From Desulfosporosinus metallidurans (GTDB lineage: Bacteria > Bacillota > Desulfitobacteriia > Desulfitobacteriales > Desulfitobacteriaceae), in the NCBI RefSeq assembly GCF_001936615.1, contig NZ_MLBF01000014.1, positions 38,738 through 102,737 on the forward strand: DNA of 64,000 nucleotides. Direction: 5' to 3'. Under the pieces are notes generated by a model. That model searched no databases. It saw nothing but the letters and a program-made list of their open reading frames with translations, and had not been told where the DNA came from. Every line of letters starts with the position of its first letter. Within the stretch, counting starts at the first letter, position 1. This document shows positions 52,611-62,659 of this stretch, piece by piece. Both the position numbers and the translations under genes were made by a program.

Positions 52611-53243
52611 ATGCATATAGTTTCAGCACTCTTTTTGGGTCTTGCCGCAAACCTGGATAACCTTGGAGTGGGTATTAGTTATGGAGTTCAAAAAATCCGT
52701 GTTCCTTTTTTTTCTAATTTTTCCATAGCCTTATTATCAGGCATAGTTACAGCCATTTCCGTCTTAACAGGACATCTTCTTAGCCGATATATTGCTGTAG
52801 CGGGTGAGCTAGGGGCGTTAATGATTGTTGCCATAGGAATTTGGGTAATGGTACATAAGACATCAACAAGCAATAGTTTACCAGCCGCCATTCCAGTTAT
52901 GAAGACTTACTCTGTTCCAATCAAGGCTTTGAGTTGTGTTGTCCAAATTACTAAAGAACCTTCTGTCGCTGATTTTGACGCGAATGGTTTTATCTCAACT
53001 AAGGAGGCGATGGTTTTAGGTTTAACTTTATCGTTTAACTGTATTGCTACTGGGGTTGGAGCTGGACTTACAGGAATGGACCCTCTTTCATCAGGTATTT
53101 CAGTTTTTATCTTTAGTATGATTTCAATTAGCATAGGATACTTGATCGGTTGGAAAACTGCTTCCGATCGATTTGAACATTTGTCCCAGGTGATTTCAGG
53201 AGCGGTACTTATTATAATCGGGATTTATGAACTACTTAATTAA
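52611..53243 (+). CDS. ytaF: Sporulation membrane protein YtaF
   Basis: 210 residues from ATG 52611 (AAGGAGG); upstream in-frame codons are leader. Six membrane segments in the MntP/YtaF layout: SALFLGLAANLDNLGVGISYGVQ at the start and EAMVLGLTLSFNCIATGVGAGLTG in the second half, each with a conserved Asp/Asn motif like that of the manganese exporter MntP. YtaF is conserved in spore-formers. It follows the germination operon by 250 bases. The transported ion, if any, is not known. Confidence 0.88.
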   Translation: MHIVSALFLGLAANLDNLGVGISYGVQKIRVPFFSNFSIALLSGIVTAISVLTGHLLSRYIAVAGELGALMIVAIGIWVMVHKTSTSNSLPAAIPVMKTYSVPIKALSCVVQITKEPSVADFDANGFISTKEAMVLGLTLSFNCIATGVGAGLTGMDPLSSGISVFIFSMISISIGYLIGWKTASDRFEHLSQVISGAVLIIIGIYELLN

Positions 53244-53288
53244 AGACGTTGATGCAACGCTAAAGGCCATTAAAACTAGAGATCACTT

Positions 53289-53972
53289 CTAGAGCAAACG
53301 GTACCCTACCCCTGGTTCAGTAATCATATGCCTTGGGCGAGATGGATCGCGCTCCAGCTTGCGCCTAATCTGACCAATATAAACTCGTAAGTACTGTACT
53401 TCATTTTCATAAGACGGGCCCCAAACAGTACGAAGTAACGCCCTGTGGGTAATAACCTTACCCGCATTAATCGCTAGATTTTTTACTATTTCATATTCAG
53501 TGAGGGTAAGTTTGATTTCGTTATCATCTACTGTGATTCGACGATGTATTAAATCAATGATCAAATCATCAAATTGCAAAACAGGCTGTTCATCGGCTCC
53601 TGCAATATGACGCATTGCCGCTCGAATACGGGCTAACAATTCACCCATACCAAAGGGTTTTGTCACATAGTCATCTGCTCCGGCGTCTAGAGCTGCAATC
53701 TTATCTGTCTCATGTTCTTTGACTGAAAGAATAATGACGGGCACTTTGGACCATTCCCGTAATTGGCGAACAACGTCTAGTCCGTCAATATCAGGTAAGC
53801 CTAAATCTAAAACAACCAAATCCGGGCTGAACTTAGCTACCACATCAAGGCCTTCTTTACCCGTCCCAACATCTTTCACAACATACCCATGCCCAGTCAA
53901 GGTCACCCTCAAAAACCGCCGAATTTGTGTTTCATCATCGATAATTAAAATCCGTGGCCCCTTGTTTTCCAT
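53289..53972 (-). CDS. kdpE: KdpE-like OmpR family response regulator
   Basis: 227 residues from ATG 53972 (AAGGAG upstream). Receiver domain with the acidic pair at residues 12-13, phosphoacceptor Asp56 in LVVLDLGLPDIDGL and ALDAGADDYVTKPFGMGELLARIRAAMRH; C-terminal winged helix with LTLTEYEIVKNLAINAGKV and YIGQIRRKLERDPSRPRHMITEPGVGYRL, the KdpE signature. It is paired with the frameshifted kdpD upstream. No kdpFABC is in the window; the KimA-like permease upstream is a possible target. Confidence 0.92.
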   Translation of the reverse strand: MENKGPRILIIDDETQIRRFLRVTLTGHGYVVKDVGTGKEGLDVVAKFSPDLVVLDLGLPDIDGLDVVRQLREWSKVPVIILSVKEHETDKIAALDAGADDYVTKPFGMGELLARIRAAMRHIAGADEQPVLQFDDLIIDLIHRRITVDDNEIKLTLTEYEIVKNLAINAGKVITHRALLRTVWGPSYENEVQYLRVYIGQIRRKLERDPSRPRHMITEPGVGYRLL

Positions 53973-53973
53973 C

Positions 53974-56152
53974 TTATACTCCTTCATTCATAACAGGAAC
54001 TCTCCCTAGAGATTTACTAGATAAAGGTATTGTAAACGTTATAGTAACTCCACCGAGTTTATTATTCTCGGCCCATATTTCACCACCATGTGCTTCTATG
54101 ATCCCTTTGCAAATCGCTAACCCCAGCCCCGTTCCACTCACCTGAAGGGGGGAATTGAGGCGATAAAATTTATCGAAGACCTTACTCAAATCCGTCTCCG
54201 GGATACCTTGACCCCGATTAGCGACTGCGGTCTCAACCTGCTTTCCTCGTTTCTGGGTAGATACCACTATTTTGCTATCCTGTTCGGAGTACTTGAGCGC
54301 ATTGTCCAATAAGTTAATAAGTACTTGCTCAATTAAAATAAAGTCTGCCCGTACCAAAGGCAATTCTGGCTGGACGTTTATGTCCAAGGGACGGCTCGTT
54401 AAGGCCTCTCCGAGATTATTAACAGCGACACCGATGATATCTTGAAGATCGCACCAATCTTTATTTAATTTTAGCATGCCACTTTCTAACCTTGCCATAT
54501 CTAACAGATTATTGACAAACCGATTCATTCGTTCAGCGCCATGCAAAATTGTTTGTAATAAATCCTGTTGAGCTTCTGGACTGTATACGGCATTTTGATC
54601 CTCGATCAGCCCTGTGACTGCACCAATAATCGAGGCCAGAGGGGTACGCAAATCGTGTGAAAGTGAATTAAAGAGCGCTGTGCGTAGCCGCTCAGACTCT
54701 ATTAACGTATGGGTTTGTCTTGCTTGTTCTGCTAATTTGATCCTATTGATAGCCATAGCCGCTAACCCAATAAAGGCTTCTAAATAAACGAAGACGTTCA
54801 GGATCATTTTGCGCTTCTTGGGCATTAAAACAAATTCCTAAAACCCCTTGAACTCCCTGTTCTGTACTCAGAGGCAAATATAGTGCTGCAGCGGTACCTA
54901 AAGTTTCCGTTCCTTTACCCGCTTTTTGTCCTTTATCAAAGACCCAGCTAGCCACTGCTAGTTCACTATTATTTATGAAGCTATTCGATCTAAAACCATT
55001 TTTTAATACCAATTTACCTTTTTCATTGGGCAAAAGCAACACAACTTGCCCCTCTAGGGTACCCGCGATATTACTGACAATACTCTCTAAGACGTCATCC
55101 AATTTATCGACTGCAGCAATATCTCGACTTAGGGCATAAAGTGCCGAAACTCTATTCTCCCGCTGTCGTGAATAATTGATTTGCTCTTTTAACCGAGCGG
55201 ATAAAGTCCCGGTCATCAATCCCACCAACATAAAGATCGTAAAACTCAGTAGATAACGTAAATCTGCAACTGTAAACGTAAAAATAGGTGGCACGAAAAA
55301 GAAATCAAAGGTTATCACTCCCATTGTGGCAGTAACCACAGCCGGTAATCTTCCCCATCGAGCCGCACTTAATAAAACAGGTAGAAGATAAAGCATTGAA
55401 ATATTAGCGATTCCTAGAAAGGCACTTATAGGGGTAATGATCAAAGTCATCACTATCATCATTAAAAGAGACGCAAAATAAGGGATAACTGAGAATGAAC
55501 GCCGTCGTTGAGAACCGCTCCCTCTTTCCTTTCCCCTTTCTGCGTTCGATGTCTGGCTTAGTCCTGCATCTTTACCTTCTTTAAGTCTTTGGATTAACTC
55601 TTCAGGTGGTATATCGATGAGCTTAATTTGGGACGCAGTTTCTAGAATCTGGTCAGGAACAGTCTCCCGAACAGTAACCCCTGTAATCTGAGCTATGATA
55701 TCGTTTAAGGACTCTAAGTGTTGGATATTCAAGGTGGTATAAACGTTAATGCCCGCTGCCAATAATTCTTTAACATCCATGTAACGTTTTTTGTGCCGAG
55801 AACCGGTTACATTGGTGTGGGCTAATTCATCGACCAAGACAATTTGAGGGCAACGAGCAAGGATAGCATCTAAGTCCATTTCGCCAAAAACCTTGCCCTT
55901 ATATTCCTGATGTCTCGTCGGAACAGTTGGTAACCCTGCACGCATCAGTTCAGTATCTGCTCTTTCATGAGTTTCTACGATCCCCACAACCACATCTAGG
56001 CCTTCCGACAATTTGTCCTTGGCTGCTTCTAACATAGCATAAGTTTTACCGACCCCTGCGGCTGCCCCTAAGAAAATTGTAAGTTTCCCGTAGCCCTCTT
56101 TCTCAAGACTGGCCATCAGTTCATCAGGATCTATTCGATTTTCTTTTACCAT
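53974..56152 (-). pseudogene. kdpD: Sensor kinase KdpD, split by a frameshift and lacking the USP-like domain
   Basis: Two overlapping frames together encode one KdpD. The first (56152 to about 54785) has the KdpD domain with Walker A GAAAGVGKTYAML and VDELAHTNVTGSRHKKRY, then four membrane helices of DUF4118 and a GAF-like part up to NDPERLRLF. The second (from about 54780 to 53974) continues EAFIGLAAMAINRIK, then the HisKA motif NSLSHDLRTPLASIIGA and HATPase blocks ending GLGLAICKGIIEAHGG. Removing one T from TTTATTTAGAA restores RLRLLEAFIGL. Residues 205-225 are a short linker where other KdpDs have a USP domain. It may be a real mutation or a base-calling error. Confidence 0.85.
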
Positions 56153-56289
56153 TCAAACCTCACCCGATTTATTGCATATCTAAAGCCATATTTAAGCTTA
56201 ACACATTTACCCTTCGTAGTTTATTGTATCTGCATTTTCATAATCCATGTGAATTTTGCCATGTCCATTCCAGATGTAAATCAATGTCA

Positions 56290-58146
56290 CTATTTTTCAG
56301 CCACGACTTTCTTCTGTGGCTCACTTAAATGGTAGGGCACACTGGCAATGACAAAACTTTTATTGAAAAACAACACTGATTTGAGGATCCAACCGGATTG
56401 GTTATGCAGAAAATACTGCCACCATTTATGTGTAATAAATTCCGGGATCAGTACCATGATCAATTCATGAGGTTTCATCGATTTTTCTATACCGTCCAAG
56501 TAATCCAAAAGAGGTGCCAGAAAGGCACGATAAGGACTAATCGTCATCACTAAAGGGATATTCGGATAATATTTATCCCATCTTGCTCTTAACTTTTCGG
56601 ATTTTTCTTCATCGAGTACGATATGCACTGCAGTAACGTCATTACTAATTGATGTAGCATATTCTATAGTATTCACAACGACTCTAGTGAACGTTGCAAC
56701 GGGAACAATCACCTTAATATGCTCAGGATGTTCGCAAATATGGTCATCATCGACTCTTAATTTTTTAGCGATATCTAAATAGTGCTTGTGAATTTTCAGA
56801 AGTGTCAAAACCAAGAGCGGTATCAAAACTATTACTATCCAAGCACCATGAACAAACTTTGTTGTTGCTAAAACTAGGAGTACAATTCCGCTCAATGTTG
56901 CACCAAATCCGTTGACCATAATATTTGTTCGCCAGCCCGCCTCCTTTGATTTGTACCAGTGAATCACCATCCCAACCTGGGATAACGTAAATGATAAAAA
57001 AACTCCTATAGCATAGAGAGGAATTAGAGCATGTGTATCCCCGTGAAAAACAACGAGCAGTACTGCAGAAAAAATCGATAAAGCGACAATACCATTGGAA
57101 AAGACCAATTTGTCGCCACGAGCAGAAAACTGGCGTGGCACATATCCATCTTTGGCAATGAGGCTAAAGACTAAAGGGAAATCGTTATAACTCGTGTTTG
57201 CTGCGAGGATAAGAATAGCAGCGGTACTTGCCTGTAATAAGTAGTAAAACCACCCTCTACCCGTTAAGAGACGAGCAATTTGTGATATGACCGTCTCGTC
57301 AGGATTCGGTGTCACGTGGAGAGTCTGAGCTAAAAAAGTTGCTCCACCGAACAGGAAAACAATAATGATTCCCATGGCTGCAAGGGTCATGGCGGCATTT
57401 CGTGAACGGGGTTCTTTAAAATTGGGGACACCGTTACTTATTGCCTCGACCCCTGTTAAGGCTGTACATCCTGAAGAAAATGCTTTTGATAGAATCCAGA
57501 GGGTAATATAGGTTTGAGGGGCTGAACCCAACACAAGGTTAATCGGAGCCGAGGGAATCGGTAGCCCAAATGTGCGTTTATAAATACCTATTGCGATTAA
57601 AGTAAGAAGAGAAAAAATAAAAATGTACGTGGGCAAAGTAAAGACAGTAGCCGCTTCTTTAATGCCTCTAAGATTTACAATCATTAACACTAAAACGAAA
57701 ACCAAACATAAAGCTACCGTATGAGGGAGAAGACTGGGGAACGCCGAAGTAATAGCGGCTACACCTGCCGCAATACTCACTGCGACCGTCAGTATATAGT
57801 CAATCACGAGAGAAGACCCAGCCACCAACCCAGGGATCTGACCCAAATTGTCTTTAGCAACAATATAGGCTCCTCCACCTGAAGGATAGGCGGAAATAGT
57901 TTTGCGATAGGACAAAATGAGCGCAGCTAAAAGCAATAGAATTACTCCAGCGATGGGAAGCGAAAAGGATAGGGCAAAAGCCCCTATCGGTGCTAAAACC
58001 CAGAGTATTTCTTCCGAAGCATAGGCTACTGAAGATAGTGCATCCGAGGAATACACCGCTAATGCTTTAATTTTAGTCAATTTCTCATGGGCAAGTGATG
58101 AATTATGCAACGGTTTGCCTATGATGATGTTTTTAAGACGAAACAT
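56290..58146 (-). CDS. APC family permease, KimA-like potassium transporter
   Basis: 618 residues, twelve membrane helices followed by a cytosolic domain of about 150 residues. It starts HEKLTKIKALAVYSSDALSSVAYASEEI, then YPSGGGAYIVAKDNLGQIPGLVAG and ANTSYNDFPLVFSLIAKDGYVPRQF, all typical of the KimA/YdaO group of potassium-proton symporters. The C-terminal domain has KVIVPVATFTRVVVNTIEYA. It lies 137 bases upstream of kdpD in the same direction. Substrate assignment to potassium is from family knowledge and the kdpDE context. ATG at 58146 follows AAAGGGG. Confidence 0.85.
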   Translation of the reverse strand: MFRLKNIIIGKPLHNSSLAHEKLTKIKALAVYSSDALSSVAYASEEILWVLAPIGAFALSFSLPIAGVILLLLAALILSYRKTISAYPSGGGAYIVAKDNLGQIPGLVAGSSLVIDYILTVAVSIAAGVAAITSAFPSLLPHTVALCLVFVLVLMIVNLRGIKEAATVFTLPTYIFIFSLLTLIAIGIYKRTFGLPIPSAPINLVLGSAPQTYITLWILSKAFSSGCTALTGVEAISNGVPNFKEPRSRNAAMTLAAMGIIIVFLFGGATFLAQTLHVTPNPDETVISQIARLLTGRGWFYYLLQASTAAILILAANTSYNDFPLVFSLIAKDGYVPRQFSARGDKLVFSNGIVALSIFSAVLLVVFHGDTHALIPLYAIGVFLSFTLSQVGMVIHWYKSKEAGWRTNIMVNGFGATLSGIVLLVLATTKFVHGAWIVIVLIPLLVLTLLKIHKHYLDIAKKLRVDDDHICEHPEHIKVIVPVATFTRVVVNTIEYATSISNDVTAVHIVLDEEKSEKLRARWDKYYPNIPLVMTISPYRAFLAPLLDYLDGIEKSMKPHELIMVLIPEFITHKWWQYFLHNQSGWILKSVLFFNKSFVIASVPYHLSEPQKKVVAEK

Positions 58147-58500
58147 GTTGATCCCCTTTCATAAAGCTAACGAAATTAGCTGATCCTTATCTTACCCTTC
58201 TTGAAAATTTTTACTTGGAATGCAGGCTAATTATAAACCTAATACCCATTAAAACAGTGTAAAAATAGAAGTCTAAACCATAAAGAAAAAATAAAGAAAT
58301 TTTTAGGACCGTAAAAAAATATAAACTGTTTTTTAGCTTTTCCGTTGCTGCTACCTCCGGCTGAACAACCGCAAAATAGTCTCAAATATAGAAACGCCCT
58401 CCTACGCCTAATTAAGTACGTCTACACTCAGGGCAATACCTGGTAAGCCTCCAAAGTTGAGTCATGACATACAGCCCCTTTGACAAATCGATGATTATTA
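58147..58500 (-). other. Long leader of the KimA-like permease gene, function unknown
   Basis: About 350 bases without a gene. On the minus strand it contains a hairpin GCCCT...AGGGC (near 58395-58435), a GC-rich CAGCCGGAGGTAGCAGC segment near 58350, and AT-rich DNA before the start codon. KimA genes elsewhere have cyclic di-AMP riboswitches, but I could not match the ydaO consensus here. Confidence 0.35.
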
Positions 58501-58513
58501 AAATCCTAAAGAT

Positions 58514-58568
58514 TAAAAAAGGACCTTCTTTTCTCCGATAATGCCGAAGATAAAAAGCAGGTCCTTCA
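58514..58568 (-). terminator. Strong Rho-independent terminator
   Basis: On the minus strand AAGGACCTGCTTTTTATCTTC pairs imperfectly with GGAGAAAAGAAGGTCCTT (cut to blocks: AAGGACC/GGTCCTT, CTTTTTATCTTCG/CGGAGAAAAGAAG) around CATTA, followed by TTTTTT. It ends any transcript from the region at 58.6-59.2 kb. Confidence 0.85.
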
Positions 58569-58625
58569 AAAATATATAGATTCAGTTATTGTAAATCATC
58601 CTGAAAACAAAGATGAATTAGAGTT

Positions 58626-58669
58626 AGGGTTTTCAATGGCGGAGGCGAACTGACACTGTTGAAAACCCT
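58626..58669. repeat. Inverted repeat, 11-bp arms
   Basis: AGGGTTTTCAA (58626) and TTGAAAACCCT (58659) flank TGGCGGAGGCGAACTGAC. The segment TGGCGGAGGCGAA recurs at about 59261, on the other side of the CWB2 pseudogene. No gene is seen nearby; this may be debris from an inserted element. Confidence 0.55.
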
Positions 58670-58773
58670 GTATGTCCAATTCTCATCTCCGCCAGTACCA
58701 AAGCTAAAAGTTAACTGACTAACGCATCTTTGAAGCTTGCTTCTTGCCCATCCTATGCTTGTACAAAAATCAC

Positions 58774-58807
58774 CCATTGTGATTAAAATAAAATCTAATC
58801 ACAATGG
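58774..58807. terminator. Perfect hairpin, probable terminator of the CWB2 gene
   Basis: CCATTGTGATTA and TAATCACAATGG form a perfect 12-bp stem around AAATAAAATC, about 55 bases after the CWB2 stop. Confidence 0.55.
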
Positions 58808-58861
58808 ATGTACTTGTTTGTTAGCGTACTTACAAAGTTGTCACTGATAGTCTACTCTTTT

Positions 58862-59245
58862 CTATTTTCCGATCAATTGTCCAAGCTGCTGCTCAATGTC
58901 TTTACTAACAACAGCCTCTCCGCCGAATAAGGTAGCTCCGGTCATTTTGGCCTTGAGATAATTCATGACCTGATCGGATAAGCTGCCGTCCGCTAGAATA
59001 ATCGAGGCATTGTGATTTTCTGCATAGACACTTCCTGCCAGGGCATCTGGGAAATTATTTCCTGTGGCTATACAGACACTTTGCCCGGATAAGTTGAAGT
59101 ATTTTGCTACGGCCAGAGAGGTTTCATAGCGGTCTGCTCCAGCAATTTTCACAATATTCTATTTGTCTAACGAAGTTATCTGAGCGACTTGGCTTTCTAC
59201 GGTGGCGTTGATGACACCTTCTCCTCCGATGATATAGACTGTCAT
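58862..59245 (-). pseudogene. Cell wall binding repeat 2 (CWB2) protein remnant with in-frame stop
   Basis: From ATG 59245 the frame reads MTVYIIGGEGVINATVESQV, AQITSLDK, a TAG stop at 59159-59161, then NIVKIAGADRYETSLAVAKYF and IATGNNFPDALAGSVYAE. VYIIGGxGVI and RYETSLAVA...NFPDALAG are CWB2 motifs, the repeat that anchors S-layer proteins to the wall. Normal CWB2 proteins have three repeats and a signal peptide; only about one repeat is left here and no signal peptide. It is a decayed fragment; the part after the stop could still be made from GTG 59152 but has no ribosome binding site. Confidence 0.8.
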
Positions 59246-59378
59246 AATCTCCTATTGTATTGGCGGAGGCGAATCTAAAATCAGCATTTAAATCCGAATC
59301 ACATCAATTCAGCTGAGGTATAACTAACTAAATTATACTTCAGATCGGAAATTTGTGTTCGAGTTCACTCTCGGTTTT

Positions 59379-60557
59379 TTATTGTTTCACAATCAACGCG
59401 ATTCCTTGTCCTCCGCCGATACATAGTGTTGCTAACCCACGATGGGCATTCCTACGCTTCATTTCATACAGCAATGACACGAGTATTCGCGTTCCAGAAG
59501 CACCAATGGGGTGACCCAGGGCAATCGCCCCACCGTTAACATTTGTCTTATCTCTATCGAGGTGTAACTCTTTCCCCACTCTCAAAGTTTGTGAAGCAAA
59601 CGCTTCGTTGGCTTCTATGAGATCGATATCTTCGATTTTTAACCCTGCTTTTTCTAAGGCTTTACGGCTTGCTGGGATGGGGCCTGTTCCCATAATTTTC
59701 GGATCTACGCCAGCTGAAGCCCAAGATACTATAGTAGCAAGAGAAGTTAAGCCCAGTTCCTCAGCTTTTTCTTTCGCCATGACAACCACAGCGCCAGCGC
59801 CGTCATTAATCCCTGAAGCATTTCCAGCAGTAACGGTTCCATCCTTTTTAAAAGCGGGCCGTAGCTTGGCAAGGGCCTCATAGGTTGCGCCAAAACGGGG
59901 AAATTCATCCTGGGAAACAACAACTGGATCTCCTTTACGTTGGGGAATGGATACAGGGACTATTTCTTCATTAAACGTTCCAGCTTTGATGGCAGCCTCC
60001 GCACGATTTTGACTCATCACTGAATAATTATCTTGTTCCTCACGGGAGATACCAAACTGCTCCGCAATGTTTTCAGCCGTCACACCCATGTGAATGTTGG
60101 AGAAAGCATCTGTTAATCCATCCAAAATCATGGAATCGACAATGGTATCATTACCCATCCTATATCCGGCACGTGCTTTGGGAAGTATATAAGGGGCCAT
60201 GGTCATACTTTCCATACCACCAGCAATCACAATATCAGCATCCCCGACCATAATGGTCTGCGCAGCACAAACAATTGATTTAATTCCTGATCCGCATAGT
60301 TTATTAACCGTCCAGGATGGAACTTCCTGAGGAATTCCGGCCTTTATGGACGCTTGACGTGCTGGATTTTGCCCCTGACCACTCTGTAATACGTTACCCA
60401 TAATAACCTCGTCAACCTGGTCAGGGGTAATCCCTGCTCTCTTCATAGCTTCTTTGATGACCAGTGCACCTAACTCTGCGGCGTGTATTTGACCTAATGA
60501 ACCTAAAAAAGAACCGACAGGTGTACGCACCGCACTCACGATGACAACGTCTCTCAT
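59379..60557 (-). CDS. thlA: Acetyl-CoA acetyltransferase (thiolase)
   Basis: 392 residues from ATG 60557 (AAGGAGATG upstream). Catalytic Cys in [17 protein letters not shown], His in [17 protein letters not shown], and the second Cys in [33 protein letters not shown] starts the fold. It condenses two acetyl-CoA, or splits acetoacetyl-CoA in the breakdown direction. It is cotranscribed with crt and, further up, hbd, forming a butyryl-CoA / 3-hydroxyacyl-CoA module. Confidence 0.95.
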   Translation of the reverse strand: MRDVVIVSAVRTPVGSFLGSLGQIHAAELGALVIKEAMKRAGITPDQVDEVIMGNVLQSGQGQNPARQASIKAGIPQEVPSWTVNKLCGSGIKSIVCAAQTIMVGDADIVIAGGMESMTMAPYILPKARAGYRMGNDTIVDSMILDGLTDAFSNIHMGVTAENIAEQFGISREEQDNYSVMSQNRAEAAIKAGTFNEEIVPVSIPQRKGDPVVVSQDEFPRFGATYEALAKLRPAFKKDGTVTAGNASGINDGAGAVVVMAKEKAEELGLTSLATIVSWASAGVDPKIMGTGPIPASRKALEKAGLKIEDIDLIEANEAFASQTLRVGKELHLDRDKTNVNGGAIALGHPIGASGTRILVSLLYEMKRRNAHRGLATLCIGGGQGIALIVKQ

Positions 60558-60675
60558 TATATCCATCTCCTTCACAATTATTCAATGCTCTCAAATAAAC
60601 TCAAATTCTAATACGCTTGCCCGATTTAACAAAGCGTCTTGATCGACTCTTTGCGAAAAGTAACTCTGCTTCATA

Positions 60676-61458
60676 TTAGCGACCTTCAAAAACAGGTTTA
60701 CGTCGTTCTAAAAAGGCTGAACAGCCCTCTGTTTGATCCTGTGTGCTAAATGTCAGTGCGAAAACCTCTGCTTCGTAGGCTTGCGCGCTATCAAGGTCCA
60801 TGTTCATCCCACGATGGATAGCACTTTTGCTTAACTGTACCGCTGCAGGTGCACGCCCTGCAATTCGGTTCGCAAGCTTTAGTGCTTCTTCCATAAAAGC
60901 GTCTAAAGGATAGACGTGATTCACCAAGCCAATCCGATAAGCTTCTTGGGCATCTATAATGTCGCCTGTAAAGAGCAGCTCGCTGGCGAGTCCTGTACCG
61001 ACTAAGCGGGGTAAACGCTGAGTGCCTCCAAATCCAGCCGTAAGTCCTAGGGTTACTTCTGGTTGACCAAACTTTGCAGTTTCACTCGCTAAACGAAGAT
61101 CGCAGGACATGGCTAACTCGCACCCACCGCCTAAAGCGAATCCGTTGATGGCGGCGATCACGGGCTGAGGCAGAAGTTCAAGCTTGCGAAAGGTTGCTTG
61201 ACCTAATTGGCCGAACCGTCGTCCTTCCAGTGCATTTAATTTTTTCATTTGAGCTATGTCTGCGCCTGCGACAAAGGCTTTCTCTCCACTACCTGTAAGT
61301 ATGACCACTTTAACACTGGAATCCCTCCCTAGCTTATTGAACACAGTGGACAGTTCCGTCAGCGTGTCTGTATTTAAGGCATTTAAGGCTTTCGGTCGAT
61401 TGATGGTTAGGGCGGCGATAGCACCGTTTTGTTCTACGATTAGATTGGTATACTCCAC
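60676..61458 (-). CDS. crt: Enoyl-CoA hydratase / 3-hydroxybutyryl-CoA dehydratase (crotonase)
   Basis: 260 residues, starting at GTG 61458 with AAGGAGG upstream. Crotonase-fold blocks: VVILTGSGEKAFVAGADIAQM (first oxyanion loop), VIAAINGFALGGGCELAMSCDLR (second oxyanion loop with catalytic Glu), FGQPEVTLGLTAGFGGTQRLPRLVG (second catalytic Glu). It adds water to crotonyl-CoA or removes it. Lies between the thiolase gene and a truncated second hbd copy. Confidence 0.95.
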   Translation of the reverse strand: MEYTNLIVEQNGAIAALTINRPKALNALNTDTLTELSTVFNKLGRDSSVKVVILTGSGEKAFVAGADIAQMKKLNALEGRRFGQLGQATFRKLELLPQPVIAAINGFALGGGCELAMSCDLRLASETAKFGQPEVTLGLTAGFGGTQRLPRLVGTGLASELLFTGDIIDAQEAYRIGLVNHVYPLDAFMEEALKLANRIAGRAPAAVQLSKSAIHRGMNMDLDSAQAYEAEVFALTFSTQDQTEGCSAFLERRKPVFEGR

Positions 61459-61576
61459 TCTTTAACCTCCTTGTTATCGCGAATCACTAACAATACTATA
61501 CTATCTTTTCTTTGCCTGAGAGAGGAATTCCGCCCTAGACCTGATTCAAGATGATTGAATGCGCTCAGAGTCTAGT

Positions 61577-61720
61577 CTAGGCCTCGTAGTTATAAAAACC
61601 ACGACCAGATTTACGACCAAGCCAGCCCGCTTTATCGTATTTACGGAGTAACGGGCAGGGGCGATATTTATCGCCTAGACCTTCATGGAGAACCTCCGTA
61701 ATGGATAAGACTGTATTCAG
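61577..61720 (-). pseudogene. 3' remnant of a second hbd gene
   Basis: The minus strand reads [20 protein letters not shown] and [27 protein letters not shown], then a stop. This matches the last 45 or so residues of the intact hbd at 62905 ([20 protein letters not shown]...[12 protein letters not shown]) with a few substitutions. Similarity stops abruptly at 61720, so the gene has lost its first five sixths. Confidence 0.85.
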
Positions 61721-61763
61721 TAATAATTTTTTCACTACCTCAGGCAATAGTAAAAGATCGCCT

Positions 61764-62659
61764 CTAAGAATATAGTGATCTAATCACTTGTAATTTTCTA
61801 GGACTGCTCACCAAAAATAATGCAATTGATTTTAATTGTTGTGTAATAACACTAATTTGATTTATAACGTCAGCTTGATAAGCAACATCATTACCTAATG
61901 TATTCACTTCAGAGTTTACTTTTTCAGTGAAAGAGCGAATATTATTCAAAGTATTCGTGATAATATTTACCGAATTTAAACTTTCTGTGGCTAGTTTTCG
62001 GATTTCGCCAGAAACAACTGCGAATCCCCTTCCGCTTTCCCAACTCTCGCTGCTTCAATTGATGCATTTAACCCGATTATATTGGTTTGATTAGATATTC
62101 CTTTTATAAAATGCAATATCTAATCGATTGATTTGACTTTTTCCAATGCACTTGTTGACTGGATTGACAGTTTTTTACCAGATGTTATCAATGTAGTATT
62201 TACATTTTCCAAAGATTTTACAGTATCCACAATTTGCCCTGTAATTTGTGTTAGATTTTTAGAAGTTAATGCTAAGTCCTCATGATGTTGAATGTTCTCA
62301 CAAATAATCAAGCCACCAAGTACGCTTCTGGTGTTGCTAAAAATAGGATAAGCTATTCCAATATACGGAAAACCAAATAGTGAAGCGTCCTTTTTAATAC
62401 TAACCCGTTTTTTGTTACAAATTGCCAAATGCATAACTGAATCCGGAATAGCTTATCACCAGCTTTCAGTTTATGATCAATTTGTTCTCCAGGAATGTAA
62501 ATATTTTTCCACATCAGCAACTGCAACTACCTGTTTTTGATTAAAAATAGAGTGAATGGCAAAGGCTGTTGTTGTAGCATAATCCAATTGCGTATAATCA
62601 TTAATATTAGCAGGCAAATATTCGTGAAATATCCTTATAATTTTTTTTATTTTGTCCAT
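61764..62659 (-). pseudogene. Methyl-accepting chemotaxis-like signalling protein, multiple frameshifts
   Basis: Three frames join into one protein. From ATG 62659: MDKIKKIIRIFHEYLPANIN and on to VAVADVEKY; after a shift IYIPGEQIDHKLKAGD; after another shift VMHLAICNKKRVSIKKDASLF and on to the coiled coil; then GISNQTNIIGLNASIEAARVG, the MCP signalling hairpin; another shift gives FAVVSGEIRKLATESLNSVN. The AT-rich composition differs from its neighbours. A small soluble sensor of the MCP-signal type, not functional as it stands. Confidence 0.8.

Noticed and set aside
58147..58500. Cyclic di-AMP (ydaO-type) riboswitch before the KimA-like gene
   Set aside because: Expected from family knowledge, but I could not match the conserved segments; reported only as an unassigned leader.
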